27,280 nt of DNA from Chara braunii (taxonomy: Eukaryota; Streptophyta; Charophyceae; Charales; Characeae). Location: contig BFEA01000280.1 in the NCBI GenBank assembly GCA_003427395.1, positions 1,710,041 through 1,737,320 on the forward strand. Direction: 5' to 3'. A program made the translations under genes and the position numbers. The notes beneath the pieces were generated by a model. It searched no databases, was not told where the DNA came from, and saw only the letters and a program-made list of their open reading frames with translations. Shown here piece by piece: positions 1-9,302 of this stretch. Each line of letters opens with the position of its first letter. Positions within the stretch are counted from its first letter, which is position 1.

Positions 1-1338
1 CTGGGGGGGAGGTTAAAGGTTCATTATGCTTTTTCGTCTTTTTCTTCTCTATTTTTTTTCCGTATGTGTGTGTGAGAGAGAGAGATAGACGGCGGAAAGG
101 AGGGTGAGGGGAAGCCGGCGAGGTGGTGAGTGGTATAGCCGCCCCAAGTGCCAGGATGTCGTTTGTATTTTGTCTTTTGTCTTTTGATTTTTTTTTTTTT
201 TGTTTTTTTTTTTTTTTTGTGTGTGAGAGAGAGAAGGGGGGGGACTGTGCCAAGCTGTCCGTTATGTGACTCTGACACGTGGTACTTCATTTCTTCTTTG
301 CATTTTGCCTTCCCGGAAATGCTCCAAGATGCTCTCATGTCAATGCTACTCCCGACAAGTCCCCCACGTGAAGAGCAACTGCGAAGCAGATTGAATGCTG
401 CTGATTGTTTCATCATTCATACAATGCAAAACCCCTGCTTCTTAACATCAGTGGCACTCCTATTGTTGTTGGAGGCGACTTCCAACTTCCCCGGGCCAAT
501 CATCAATGACATCATCCGAGCCCACCAAAGTGAGACGAGCCCACACACGCATGCACTTGCGCACATAGCGAAAAAACTCAACAAGTAAGCACGGGGCATG
601 CATACATGCAAGATGGGTTGATCACAAACATATCCAGAGAACACAGCAAACAAAGTCTGAATCTGAATCTTTAGCTTAGCTGCAAAAACATCAACGGGAC
701 AATGGACAGGATTTTCTCAGAAAAGTGGAGGAGTTCTTGCACATCACAAAACAAAAACGATGCTGCGAAGGTAATGGCTCCCCAAACAAAACACTCAAAG
801 ATAAAGGGAAAAAAAGGCTCGGCGGAATATGATAGGGGAGTTCCTTATGCTTTTTCTTTCTTTTGTGCTTTTTTTCCTTCTGTTTTTTTTGCGGGCGAAG
901 CCGCAACGGGTCATCTAGTCATTATATGATGTTTTGGTGAAACGTGCCGTTTCACTGCTGTCTTTTACGTTCGTTGAACTTGGTGCAAAGCCTGCCACAT
1001 CTGTGTACTTGGGTGCATGATGTTGTCTCCATTAGTTCTTGCTCTCTACCACTCCCTCCACTAGTTCTTGTACTGTGCTATCCTACTCTCTAGTACTATC
1101 GTGTGGGACAATAGTTTTCCTTCTCGTTGGTTGGGCTCTGAAATAAGTTTAAATCACCCTTGTGCGGGCCACAGGATGCGGTCATCGAAAAGACCTGATA
1201 AAGCTATAACTTCTACAACAGCATTCATGTATATTTAAAACTGTTTCTTGCAAGAGTCAAGACAGAAAACCGGTTTACCAAAAAAAAAAAAAACCTGACT
1301 AGTTAGTAGTTACCCTTTTTCTTCTCTATGTGCCACAG
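1..1338 (+). other. intron sequence upstream of the CDKAL1 penultimate exon
   Basis: No protein-coding exon is recognisable here. The stretch carries simple sequence: GT/GA dinucleotide tracts near 63-83 and 219-233, long T runs around 190-218 and 880-890, and an imperfect local duplication around 1033-1080 built on 'tagttcttg'. It ends in a pyrimidine-rich tract (about 1313-1328) and the acceptor CAG at 1336-1338. The following exon starts in mid-codon, so an upstream exon must exist. I searched this stretch for the expected preceding peptide (the segment ending ...PG before TPAAR) and did not find it, so that exon probably lies before position 1. Confidence 0.6.
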
Positions 1339-1499
1339 GAACTCCTGCTGCGCGGATGAAGCGGGTGCCAACGGCAGAAGTAAAGCGCCGGAGCCGGCAG
1401 ATCACGAAGCTGTTTGAATCGTTCGATCCGTACAATGAGATGCAGGGAAGAATTGAAAGGGTCTGGATTACAGACATTGCCTCAGATGGCCACAATCTT
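1339..1499 (+). CDS. CDKAL1: CDKAL1-type tRNA methylthiotransferase, penultimate exon
   Basis: This exon encodes 53 complete codons after two bases that finish a split glycine codon. The peptide begins TPAARMKRVPTAEVKRRS, continues through LFESFDPYNEMQGR, and ends with SDGHNL. It matches the segment of eukaryotic CDKAL1/e-MtaB that follows the radical SAM domain and opens the TRAM RNA-binding domain. The family converts t6A37 of tRNA-Lys to ms2t6A37, using SAM and two iron-sulfur clusters. The acceptor is CAG at 1336-1338 behind a T/C-rich tract; the donor is GTAAGT at 1500. The exon ends in phase 0, and the next exon (14335) starts [13 protein letters not shown], which is exactly the expected continuation. 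An ATG at 1356 is internal, not a start. The cluster-binding cysteines are not in this window. Confidence 0.9.
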
Positions 1500-1572
1500 G
1501 TAAGTAGTTTGCCGCTTCTGTCACTTGGAATGAGGGCATTACTCACCACTAGGACATTTTCGACTCATCTCT

Positions 1573-1723
1573 GGACATAATTGCGGTCAGATGCATGCAG
1601 AGGAAGTGGACATAATTGCGGTCAGTTGCATGCAGAGGAAACTCGAATTTCAGTCAGATACGCTCAGGAAGTGTTTTTTTGAAACTCGAATTTCAGTCAG
1701 ATACGCTCAGGAAGTGTGTTTTT
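1573..1723 (+). repeat. two adjacent dimeric tandem duplications
   Basis: A 35-bp unit containing 'ggacataattgcggtcag' occurs at 1573-1607 and again at 1608-1642, with one or two differences. It runs directly into a 43-bp unit beginning 'gaaactcgaatttcagtc' at 1638-1680 and 1681-1723, which ends in T runs. Both are simple two-copy tandem duplications just inside the intron's 5' end. Confidence 0.9.
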
Positions 1724-2324
1724 TTTTTCCTCTTTTTTTTGACTGAGCTATATTCTTCTCTCAATTTCACCTTCCGCTATCTACCTACCACTACTACTCC
1801 TAAGCCTATACAGGGGACCCCTGCAAGCATACCTCTCACACTTACGGAGATGCATGTTGCCCCCAGCCCTAATCAGTGGTGGTCAGGGAGTAGCTAGTGT
1901 GAGTATGCCCTGAGAGAGGAATCTATTGGATCGGAATATGGAGCAGTCCAAAAATTTGAAGCAATTTTCCCCCAGAAGCGAATCAATTCTATACGGGAAA
2001 AAAAAGAAACAATCATTGATTCCTAAAACTTGTAGTGCTTTGCCCATATATATGGCTTTGCATGGCAGGAAAGCACTCAGTGTTGATGAAAAACCGTTTA
2101 TTTACCGCTATTTATGGATGATGAACTTAAAATAAAAAGAATAAATATTAAATATATAAACAAATTAATCAAACACAATGAAATTTGCTGACTCTGCATA
2201 TAGCCAGTGTAAATTGATGATAGTACAAAGGCCTTTATAGAGCGCACTTAAACCATGAATATATTCCATACGTGTAGGACCTTTATGAAGCACTTAAGTA
2301 TGCCAAGGATTAACCTTTCCCTCA

Positions 2325-3256
2325 ACCATAGGTACTGCAAGGGTTACCGTAGGCATTCCAAGGGTTACCATGGGTATCCTAAGGGTTACTGTAGGTACTC
2401 CGAGGGCTTACTCCCTTTGACCATAGTGAGGCTTAAGCTTATTTTCCTTCAACCGTCGGTACTACAAGTCTTACCGTAGGTACTGCAAGGGTTACCGTAG
2501 GTACTGCAAGGGTTACCATAGGTACTCCAAGGGTTAACCCATCCCTCCACTATAGGTACTCCAAGCGTCAACCATAGGTACTCCAAGGGTTACCGTAGGC
2601 ATTCCAAGGGTGACCGTGGGTACCCTAAGGGTTACCGTTGGTATCCTAAGGGTTACCATAGGTACTCCAAGGGCGTACTTCGTTTGACCATAGATACTCT
2701 GAGGCTTAACCTTTCTTTCCTTCGACCGTTGGTACTTTTAGTCTTACCATAGGTACTGCAAGGGTTACGATAGGTGCCGCAAGGGTTACCGTAGGTACTG
2801 CAAGGGTTACCATGGGTACTGCAAGGGTTACCGTAGGTACTGCAAGGGTTACCATAGGTACTCGAAGGGTTAACCGTTCCCTCCACTATAGGTACTCCAA
2901 GCGTCAAGCTGTCCTTTTACCAGGCTTAACCTTTCGTTCCTTCGACCATCGGTACTGCAAGTCTTACCGTAGGTACTGCAAGGGTTACCAGAGGTACTCC
3001 AAGGGTTAACCCTTCCCTCCACCGCAGATACTCCAAGTGTCAACTTCTCCTTCAACCATAGGTACTCCAAGGGTTAACCTTTCCTTTGACCACAGGCACA
3101 CCAAGCGTCGACCTTTCCTTCGACCATTTGTCCTCCAAGAGTCCAAGGGTTAACCTTCTGTCAACAATTGGGACTCCCGAGGGTTAAAATTTCCTTCAAC
3201 CATAGGGAACTCAAAAAGTGTTAGCCTTTCCTTCAAACCATAGGTACTTCAAGGGT
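2325..3256 (+). repeat. 21-bp minisatellite with higher-order structure
   Basis: Imperfect units of the form ggtactgcaagggttaccgta (21 bp, allowing variants such as 'ccataggtactccaag') are repeated dozens of times. Because 21 is a multiple of three, the reverse strand spells a 7-residue repeat, STYGNPC, over part of the array; I take this as a by-product of the repeat. The array is divided into larger blocks by a linker like 'gaggcttaacctttc...ttccttcgacc', seen near 2427, 2700 and 2925, giving a higher-order period of roughly 220-270 bp. Units decay toward 3256. Confidence 0.9.
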
Positions 3257-3880
3257 TTAGAACTTCAGAGTTAGAAAGAAGGGAGGAATAGAAATTGTCA
3301 AAGGGGGAGAGGAGGCCTCCATAGATTGCTTTTCTTGGATCCGCCGAGTGGCCCACCATTTGGATGTTCCGTTTCATTCGATATTCGTGTTTCCGAGCTC
3401 ATTCCGCAGAGTTATCCCCATACAACCCCACAAACCTGAAAACCTGAAATGTCAACCATCATTGAAGAAGGGTTGGTCATTTTGACTGGCCAATCCTGTT
3501 GCGTCTTTTATCAGATCCTTTAGCTTACTTAAAGATTAGGCCCTACTGGGCTATGTGCCCAGGTATTTGTTGGTCAAGCTGACAGCAGATAAGAGTCGGG
3601 AATCCATTATCATGAAAACACGAGGCCGGGAATCCCTCACAAAAAAAACGGAATGAACATTGTCACGTACTGGGATCATTACCGAGTTTGGGTTCGCGAG
3701 CATTACCCCAACAACACTGACGGATCTGCTTTTGAAGTTTACTCTCTTTTTTCTCTCTCTTTTGTTCTTTTAATGGACTATTTATCGAGTTATATGAGTG
3801 TCATCCTTTCGCAGCGACCATGCTAATCTTCCCTGTATCATTCCAATGCTAACGGATGTCCCAAAGGACGTAAGAAGTCG
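3257..3880. other. no feature recognised
   Basis: Mixed-composition intronic DNA. I see no splice-supported exon, RNA gene or clear repeat. Confidence 0.4.
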
Positions 3881-3883
3881 ACT

Positions 3884-3993
3884 CTTTTTTTTTCTTTTTT
3901 TTTCTTTTTTTTTCTTTGTTTTTTTGGGACAATGCTCCAATCTATTCGTGGGGAGCCGCACGTGCTGGGAACCAGGCCCAGCGTCCCATTTGA
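3884..3993 (-). mobile_element. dispersed A-tailed repeat sharing the LINE 3' segment (copy 1)
   Basis: Positions 3934-3987 are a diverged copy of a segment that also occurs in the LINE 3' region at 8023-8075 and again at 15813-15866. Shared landmarks on the + strand are 'ctattggtggggagc' (here ctattcgtggggagc), then 'cctgctgg', then 'ccagcgtccc'. On the - strand it is followed by an A-rich tail broken by G every nine to ten bases (3884-3926), as expected for a retroposed element reading right to left. No coding capacity is visible. Confidence 0.7.
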
Positions 3994-4040
3994 AACATGA
4001 AACATATTTGAGAACATATACAAAAAAACTTTGAGGCACT

Positions 4041-4264
4041 GGGGCTTTTGCCCGGCTTTGTCTGAGAATAGGATCATGAACAATTACTAGCCTATTCGAT
4101 GAAGAACCCCACGAAATAGGCTAAAATTCAGGAAAAGTCTGAAAAAATCTGAAAAATCTGAAAAATCTGGAAAACTATGAGAAGTTTTTTTCTAAGCTGC
4201 ACGAAGGGACTACAAGAACCTTTTTTTTTTTTTAAAGATACCGGGGCCATTACCCGGCTTTGGC
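4041..4264 (-). repeat. repeats of the 'ggccattacccggctttggc' motif with oligo-T
   Basis: A motif close to ggccattacccggctttgg occurs at 4245-4263, next to a 13-nt T run (4221-4233), and in diverged form at 4041-4060. The same motif recurs at 15894-15913 beside the other copy of the LINE-tail repeat, which suggests it belongs to the same dispersed element family. Between the two copies, 4135-4175 holds a short run of 'tctgaaaaa' tandem units. Confidence 0.55.
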
Positions 4265-4424
4265 GAAGGAAATTCTGAACTATTTAGAAAATTACTATGA
4301 CAATCTTCAGAGAAAAAGGGGCTACCCACAACAAAAATCGCCACCGCAAAGGTCCTACAAATGTTCAAAATCCCTAGCAAACCCTTCTAAAACTCTCCAA
4401 CACTGTCTTACTCCCTGCCGAGCT

Positions 4425-5125
4425 CTTCCAGGCCTCACACCCCCACCCTGTTGGGTTACAGGGCAACACGACTCAGCCCAGCTCTGACCAATGTTGTCCC
4501 AGCAGCAAACCTTGGTTGTCCCTCGGAATACCCACCCCAAAGCATTTCCAGATCTCTCTACCAGGCCTCACACCTGCATCAACAGGTTACAGGGCAACAC
4601 CCCAGTACCAGGCAGCGTCTTCTGGCATCAAACAGCCGCAGATCACTGAGTATAACAGCAATGGAGCCCCCTAAAATGAGTTGCTAGGAGTCCCCAGAAT
4701 CACAAATCATTCGTAAGACCACCACTGACAACCATGAACAAACCAACAAAGCCGTAGATCATAGCAACGTTCAGACCGAAAACAAAACACCTGCCTTAGT
4801 GCCATCAGCAGCCCAACCCTATCTGCCTCCCCCTTGTGTCCCGATACTCAATCTTTACCAGGCCTCACACCCCTGACTGCTAGGTTACAGAGTGGCACGA
4901 CCCACCCCAGAGGCCCCCCCATCTGCTAGGCTACAGGGCAAAGCGACCGCCCCGGCTCCCGCCAGCGTCGACTGAATACCAGCTCACCAATGGACACTAG
5001 AGTGCCTTCCACCCTCGACAACTCTCCAGATCTCTCTACCAGGTCTCAAACCCCCGTACAGCTCGAGTTACAGGGCAGCGCGACCAAGCCCCAGCACCGA
5101 CCAGCGTCGTTCTGGCCTCGTCAAT
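4425..5125 (+). repeat. C-rich imperfect repeats ('aggcctcacac ... ggttacagggcaac')
   Basis: A unit containing 'ccaggcctcacaccc', then 'ggttacagggcaacacgac', then 'ccagcgtcgt' recurs with divergence near 4430, 4560, 4858 and 5038, with a partial extra copy at about 4923. Spacing is irregular (about 130-300 bp). The strand is strongly C/A rich and reads proline-rich in several short frames, but no frame stays open through the region. It could be a degraded repetitive coding segment of a transposon; the sequence does not settle this. Confidence 0.6.
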
Positions 5126-7170
5126 TCGCAAACCATGGGGACCAAGGACATCAGCAAATAGCAGCCCAGCCCCCTCACCACCATAGTTGTAGTTCCTATC
5201 ATCCAGCTCCTCCTGACCCCCTTCTTTTAAGAACTGATGAATAATTTTTCAATTGGAGCATCATTCAATGCCTACAATTCCACAAGAAGAGGGGAAGGGA
5301 GGGACAAACTACCCTCTCCCCCATGGAAACTCCAGCGCAAGTCTCGGTTGCATATAAAGGACTCACAAGAACCAAGCGGATTACTCCTCTCCCCAAAAAA
5401 AACAACCCTCTGATTGTTCACTGCCTCCGCGGGAAGGCGCCCCCTCATCTCCCAGGAGTCCCAGCCCCAGTGCAGAACAGCCCCCTAAATACCGCTCTTG
5501 CTCCCTCAGTTGCATACAGTACCCCCTAAAGTATGCCCCCGCAGAGCCAAAGATCCCCCTTCCCTCTTGTCCCACCCCCTCCAAGTGAAACAGCCCTTCG
5601 ACTTCTCACCTTGCTGACATCAAAGCCCCTTGTCCTCTCTCCCCCACCGCCATAGCTGATCCGACCCCAAAATCAGCGTAGCCCAGAAAGGGACAAACCC
5701 TCAAAACCATCCCTACCCTCTCAAAGATCACACCACCCACCATGTGTAACCCTCGCAGGGAGGGGCTCCAACCCTAAAGGAGATAATTCCATTCAGCACC
5801 TATGACCCCAAACCCCTCAGCATTACAAACTGAGACTCAATTTTGACTTATTGCTTTAGAATCCCCAAACATAGAAAATTCAATCGCCGAAAACAGATAA
5901 AAGCACACCAGACTATATTCAGGATACCCTAATCAGGAATGCTACTTGGAAAATTGAACAGAACATGTGAAACCATGCGAGATCATGTAAAATCATTCGA
6001 TCGGATTTAGAACTTTGAGCTCACAACCTTCCGAGATCAAAAAGTAGAATTATAGTATTAGGATTCACGAATAAGAATGTCCAAAATGGACTTTCGACTC
6101 TGATTTTCGAATCCTAGGATTCAGAAAACCGATCAGAAAAGTAGCTAGAAATTTAGACAGGTATCATTAGCAATCATTCAAGAGAACAACTGCAATTCTA
6201 TTAATTGGTAATCCAGTTGGCAGATTCACTTATGAAAAGGAGCAAACTTTGATTTACGAATATCAAATTAAGACTATTACTAAGCCATACTTTTATAGAA
6301 AAAATTTCGGAAAAATTACTTGAAATTTAAGTTGGAACTCAAATCAGAATGTAAACAAGAAATTCAATTAAGACAAATATCATTGATACACCCACCCGAT
6401 TTAACTAACAGCAAGATTAGGATTGTTTTCGAGAAGAGCTACATATGGATCAAAATGTTAATCGAAATTTTTATCACGAGAAACATTAGCAACTATTAAG
6501 ACTAAATCACGGAGATCATCGTTATCCAAAATTTCGATCCTCAATAATAGAGCTCACCAATAGGCACTTCCAAGAGGTCGTGTTATGGTGCAAAGCACAG
6601 AACGTAATATCTCTGCCTTTCTTTTTTCACAGTGATCTTTCAGCTTCGCACTTTCATTGATATCATGCACAGTGTGTTTTTTTTGTTGAGTTCCGGATTC
6701 ACAAACAAAAACCAATAATACTGGCAATGTATCCTGCATAAATACAAGGAGGATGTATAGCCAATGCGGGGTCTTGTAGTATAGGGTTGAATTTTTTCCC
6801 CGAATCAGTGCTTAAAAAGGAAATTCGAAGAAAAGGATTGGAGTTTAAACATTAAAAAAAAAACAGAGAAAAGTAAAGCAATCCATTTGTGAATCATAAG
6901 AGGGGCACCAGTCAAGGCAACTTTGTTGCGAGTTCGAAAACAAAAGACAAAACCATAGAGACTCAGGATCCAACACCATTATAAGAGACTACCTTCATGA
7001 TTCGACCAAGTTCTTTCATTTTGGGAAGATAATCGAGTGTATTTTATTTACTTATTCGGTTTTCTATTTATTCATCTCGAAAGAGACGTAAGAACCAACT
7101 AAAAGTGCTCGTGCTCCATTATTTGACAATCTGACTGGTCTTATCAAGTGGCCTCTTTTAGGGGCCCTCA
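5126..7170. other. no gene recognised; C-rich then AT-rich DNA
   Basis: From 5126 to about 5830 the C/A-rich character continues without a long open frame. From about 5840 the base composition shifts abruptly to AT-rich, which continues to the mitochondrial-type tRNA remnants at 7176. This AT-rich part may itself be organellar intergenic DNA, but I could not recognise any organellar gene in it. Confidence 0.4.
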
Positions 7171-7175
7171 TCGTT

Positions 7176-7248
7176 TTACTTATGCCTAACTCGAAAATAC
7201 GGTTGATACGTTAAGAGCCCTATGCTCTACCAACTAAGCTATACACCC
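7176..7248 (-). pseudogene. degenerate mitochondrial-type tRNA-Lys-like remnant
   Basis: Read on the - strand, the sequence starts GGGTGTATAGCTTAGTTGG and continues TAGAGCA, a good tRNA 5' half with D-arm. It is followed by an anticodon-loop-like CTCTTAA (anticodon CTT, lysine). This resembles plant mitochondrial trnK. The anticodon stem and the T-arm do not pair properly and the 3' acceptor strand does not match, so I call it a remnant rather than a working tRNA gene. Confidence 0.45.
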
Positions 7249-7258
7249 AGAATCCAGA

Positions 7259-7332
7259 TAGGCTTAGTAGTATTTGAACCTACAATATCACCGTTATGAG
7301 CGGTGCGTTTGAACCAATCACACGGCTCTCCA
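7259..7332 (-). pseudogene. trnI(cau): degenerate mitochondrial tRNA-Ile(CAU)
   Basis: On the - strand the core reads TTGGTTCAAACGCACCGCTC, then ATAACGGTGATATTGTAGG, then a T-loop TTCAAAT and a 3' end ACTAAGCCTA. The anticodon stem CACCG/CGGTG is intact around loop CTCATAA (anticodon CAT). This agrees with plant mitochondrial trnI(CAU). The 5' acceptor strand (expected AGGCTTA-like) is replaced by unrelated sequence, so the acceptor stem cannot form. It lies 11 bp from the tRNA-Lys-like remnant, in the same orientation. Confidence 0.6.
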
Positions 7333-7465
7333 ACTCAAGTTGCCTTATTAAAGTTATTATTATATAAATAAAATAAATAAATAAGCCAAAGTGGCCTTCG
7401 CGCCCTTATTTGACTCATTCTGACCCGCGCACGTTATTTCTTATTTATAAGTTCATCGAGAATGA
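7333..7465. other. spacer between tRNA remnants and group I intron core
   Basis: AT-rich linker with 'ataaataaaataaataaat' around 7364-7383. No gene is seen. Confidence 0.4.
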
Positions 7466-7469
7466 GTTG

Positions 7470-7652
7470 AGTCAATTCTATCTGGCTATATGCTGGAACC
7501 TTCGACCGATGTGTTGATACATGCGCTTCACCCCTCAACGACTACACGCCAGACATCCCTGCTTGGGATGATGATATAGTCTGAACTTCGTGGCGACACG
7601 AAGGAGGAAGGCCTCGGTTGAAATGATGTTCGAAGTTTATTTCAATTAACAC
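7470..7652 (+). pseudogene. 3' catalytic-core remnant of a group I intron in mitochondrial LSU rRNA
   Basis: The elements of the 3' half of a group I intron core appear in order: GACTA at 7540-7544 (5' strand of P7), CACGCC (P3' position), a perfect P8-like hairpin CATCCC-tgctt-GGGATG at 7554-7570, and TAGTC at 7577-7581 (3' strand of P7, in the typical context GATATAGTC). Next is a perfect hairpin CTTCGTG-GCGA-CACGAAG at 7586-7603 with a GNRA loop, fitting P9. The LSU rRNA exon follows immediately (from about 7653). No homing endonuclease frame and no convincing 5' half (P1-P5, 5' exon) are visible, so it is truncated. Confidence 0.65.
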
Positions 7653-7776
7653 AATTGTGTCGCGTAAGTAGCGACCTGCACGAATGGTGTAACGACTGCC
7701 CCGCTGTCTCCAACATGGGCCCAGTGAAATTGAATTCTCCGTGAAGATGCGGAGTACCCGCTGCTAGACGGTAAGA
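7653..7776 (+). pseudogene. rnl: mitochondrial large-subunit rRNA fragment (domain V region)
   Basis: The sequence holds highly conserved 23S-type rRNA landmarks in order: 'gcgacctgcacgaatgg', 'gtaacgactgccccgctgtc', 'cagtgaaattgaattctcc', 'gtgaagatgcggagtaccc' and 'agacggtaaga'. The wording (for example 'gcgtaagtagcgacctgc') follows plant mitochondrial 26S rRNA rather than chloroplast, bacterial or nuclear rRNA. It starts just after the group I intron remnant, near E. coli position 1940-1950, and breaks off at 7776 where the conserved 'ccccgtg' should follow. It is a fragment of about 125 bp, not a functional rRNA gene. Confidence 0.85.
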
Positions 7777-7917
7777 GATGAACGCTCGCGGCGGTTGTGT
7801 CACCAGAGGCCACGAAGTGGGAGAAAGTGGTTAATGAAGATTTAAAGCGTCATTTAGGTAAACGCATATTAGAATAGTAAAAACTTAAGCTTGTAATACA
7901 GCAACACCTAACTCTAA

Positions 7918-7920
<3 letters not shown>
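7777..7920 (+). other. short spacer with a small open frame end, before the LINE tail
   Basis: After the rRNA breaks off, a short open frame ends at a TAG near 7877 with a lysine-rich C-terminus (KWEKVVNEDLKRHLGKR). It looks protein-like, but I could not identify it and it has no supported start. The stretch ends 'cacctaactctaaccc' directly against the LINE poly-A tail. Confidence 0.3.

Positions 7921-7959
<39 letters not shown>
7921..7959 (-). repeat. 39-nt poly-A tail of the LINE (T run on + strand)
   Basis: An uninterrupted run of 39 T on the + strand sits exactly at the 3' end of the - strand LINE, and marks where target-primed reverse transcription began. Confidence 0.9.
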
Positions 7960-7964
<5 letters not shown>

Positions 7965-7993
7965 ATCCGAGGTGGTACTAGGGGTGCTGATAA

Positions 7994-8413
7994 GAGCAAA
8001 CACCGCTAGTACTTCCAGGGAGGCTCCATCTATTGGTGGGGAGCAGCACCTGCTGGAAATCGCGTCCAGCGTCCCTGAACATTAGGAATGTCATCAGCAG
8101 CGTTGATTGCCCTCCGATGAGGGGATTGACTGCAATTTCTGTGTACTCAGTCCAACATCCCTTCGCATCCAAGTATTTCACATGCTGTCTCTTATACACA
8201 TCTAGATGTGTATAAGAGACAGGAGCAAACACCGCTAGTACTTCCAGGGAGGCTCCATCTATTGGTGGGGAGCAGCACCTGCTGGAAATCGGGTCCAGCG
8301 TCCCTGAACATTAGGAATGTCATCAGCAGCGTTGATTGCCCTCCGATGAGGGGATTGACTGCAATTTCTGTGTACTCAGTCCAACATCCCTTCGCATCCT
8401 AGTATTTCACATG
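7994..8413. repeat. 191-bp direct duplication around an adapter (artefactual)
   Basis: 7994-8184 and 8223-8413 are the same sequence, from 'gagcaaacaccgctagtac' to 'tatttcacatg', differing at only two sites that I can see ('tcgcgtcc' versus 'tcgggtcc'; 'atccaag' versus 'atcctag'). They are separated only by the 38-bp adapter. The single-copy truth is very likely one 191-bp piece of LINE 3' UTR. Confidence 0.95.
8185..8222. other. Nextera mate-pair junction adapter (library artefact)
   Basis: The sequence is CTGTCTCTTATACACATCT followed immediately by its exact reverse complement AGATGTGTATAAGAGACAG. This is the Tn5 mosaic end in inverted pair, the known circularisation junction of Nextera mate-pair libraries. 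Translated frames across it give the familiar contaminant peptide SYTHLDVYKRQ. It is not biological sequence of this organism. Confidence 0.98.
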
Positions 8414-8581
8414 TCAATGCAACCCCCACTGCCAATCCTATCCTTCTTCCGAGTACAATATGCACATCTTATCCTTAAGACCAAAAACAACTTTGCTAGA
8501 TCTGCCTCTTCAGCCCGTCGTTGGGCCGCCTGATGCTATCTATAGGCCCTAGCAGTCTAGCTGCTCTTGTGTAATTGCTCC

Positions 8582-9300
8582 TCACTCTCCCTCATACCAT
8601 GTCTTGCTCACAAGGCTATTTGCGGGGGGGGGGAAGGGGTCAGGGAATTGGTCGCTTGGCCGCAATGGAATTGAATCGTCTATCTTGGTCCAATCATTGA
8701 AGAGGAGTCTGTAGTCTCTGGTTATCTGCCCGTTGTCCTGCCCCTCCTTCTGCCCCTTTTCTCCTCCTTTCCATTCCACTTTCCCCATCCTCCCTCCCGT
8801 TTCCCCCCCGAGCCATTCTCTGCAGAATCTTTGGATTTGTTCCTTTATTTCTTTTTGAGTGTGAGTGTGTTTGATGTGCATTTTAACTTCCTCCCATCTT
8901 GCCATTATGTTTGTCTGGATTTGTTGCTGTATACTCTCCGTAAATTCTGGCCCATCCAACCTCACTCCCTCCATCTCGTAGGTGCAGCGTCGTCTCCACA
9001 GTGCCCATAGGACTGCCCTGTGTCCTTGTATAAACATATTAATGGTGAAGTCATCAGGCTGTTCCGAGGGCCATATTTCCAACATCAGGGCCTTCCAGTC
9101 CCATGGCCAGGGCGTCCCTGTTCCCAGTTGGTCCCAGATTCTATCCCACCATCGCCAGAGCCAAACAGCGCCCGGGCATTGAAGAAATATATGTTTCATT
9201 GTCTCAGGTCTTTTCCGTGATGGGAATGCATCCGTGCATAGTCTACACCAGGGTAAGGCTAGTCCTTTCTGTTCAAGGCTAGTCCTGTCAATCAGCCAAT
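8582..9300 (-). pseudogene. LINE ORF2 C-terminal segment (zf-RVT-like)
   Basis: This frame continues the LINE ORF after a frame change near 9300. It contains NWLIDRTSLEQKGLALPWC followed by RLC and, further on, ETMKHIFLQCP, forming the C-X2-C ... H-X4-C pattern of the zf-RVT domain that ends plant LINE ORF2 proteins. A tryptophan-rich stretch (LWRWWDRIWDQ) follows, then a charged, low-complexity tail (KQ/GG/E rich) ending at a stop at 8582. The first methionine (9199) lies inside the zinc finger, so it is not an independent gene start; the segment belongs to the reverse transcriptase ORF upstream. Confidence 0.8.
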
Positions 9301-9302
9301 TG

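Noticed and set aside
2325-3256. CRISPR-like array or repeat protein (STYGNPC)n
   Set aside because: No constant repeat with unique spacers; units are adjacent and degenerate, as in a minisatellite. The peptide repeat follows from the 21-bp period.
7176-7332. Working tRNA genes
   Set aside because: Acceptor stems cannot form in either; the tRNA-Lys-like unit also lacks a proper T-arm.
7653-7776. Functional rRNA gene
   Set aside because: Only about 125 bp of a gene of several kb; it ends abruptly within a universally conserved stretch.
7905-7920. Telomere-like 'ctaactctaaccc'
   Set aside because: Only one and a half irregular units; not a telomeric array.
7978-8402. Open frames across 7978-8402 on both strands
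   Set aside because: They run through the sequencing adapter (peptides SYTHLDVYKRQ and relatives) and its duplicated flanks; they are artefacts.
8582-9199. Independent 205-residue gene
   Set aside because: It begins within the zf-RVT motif and continues the LINE ORF; it is the LINE C-terminus in a shifted frame.
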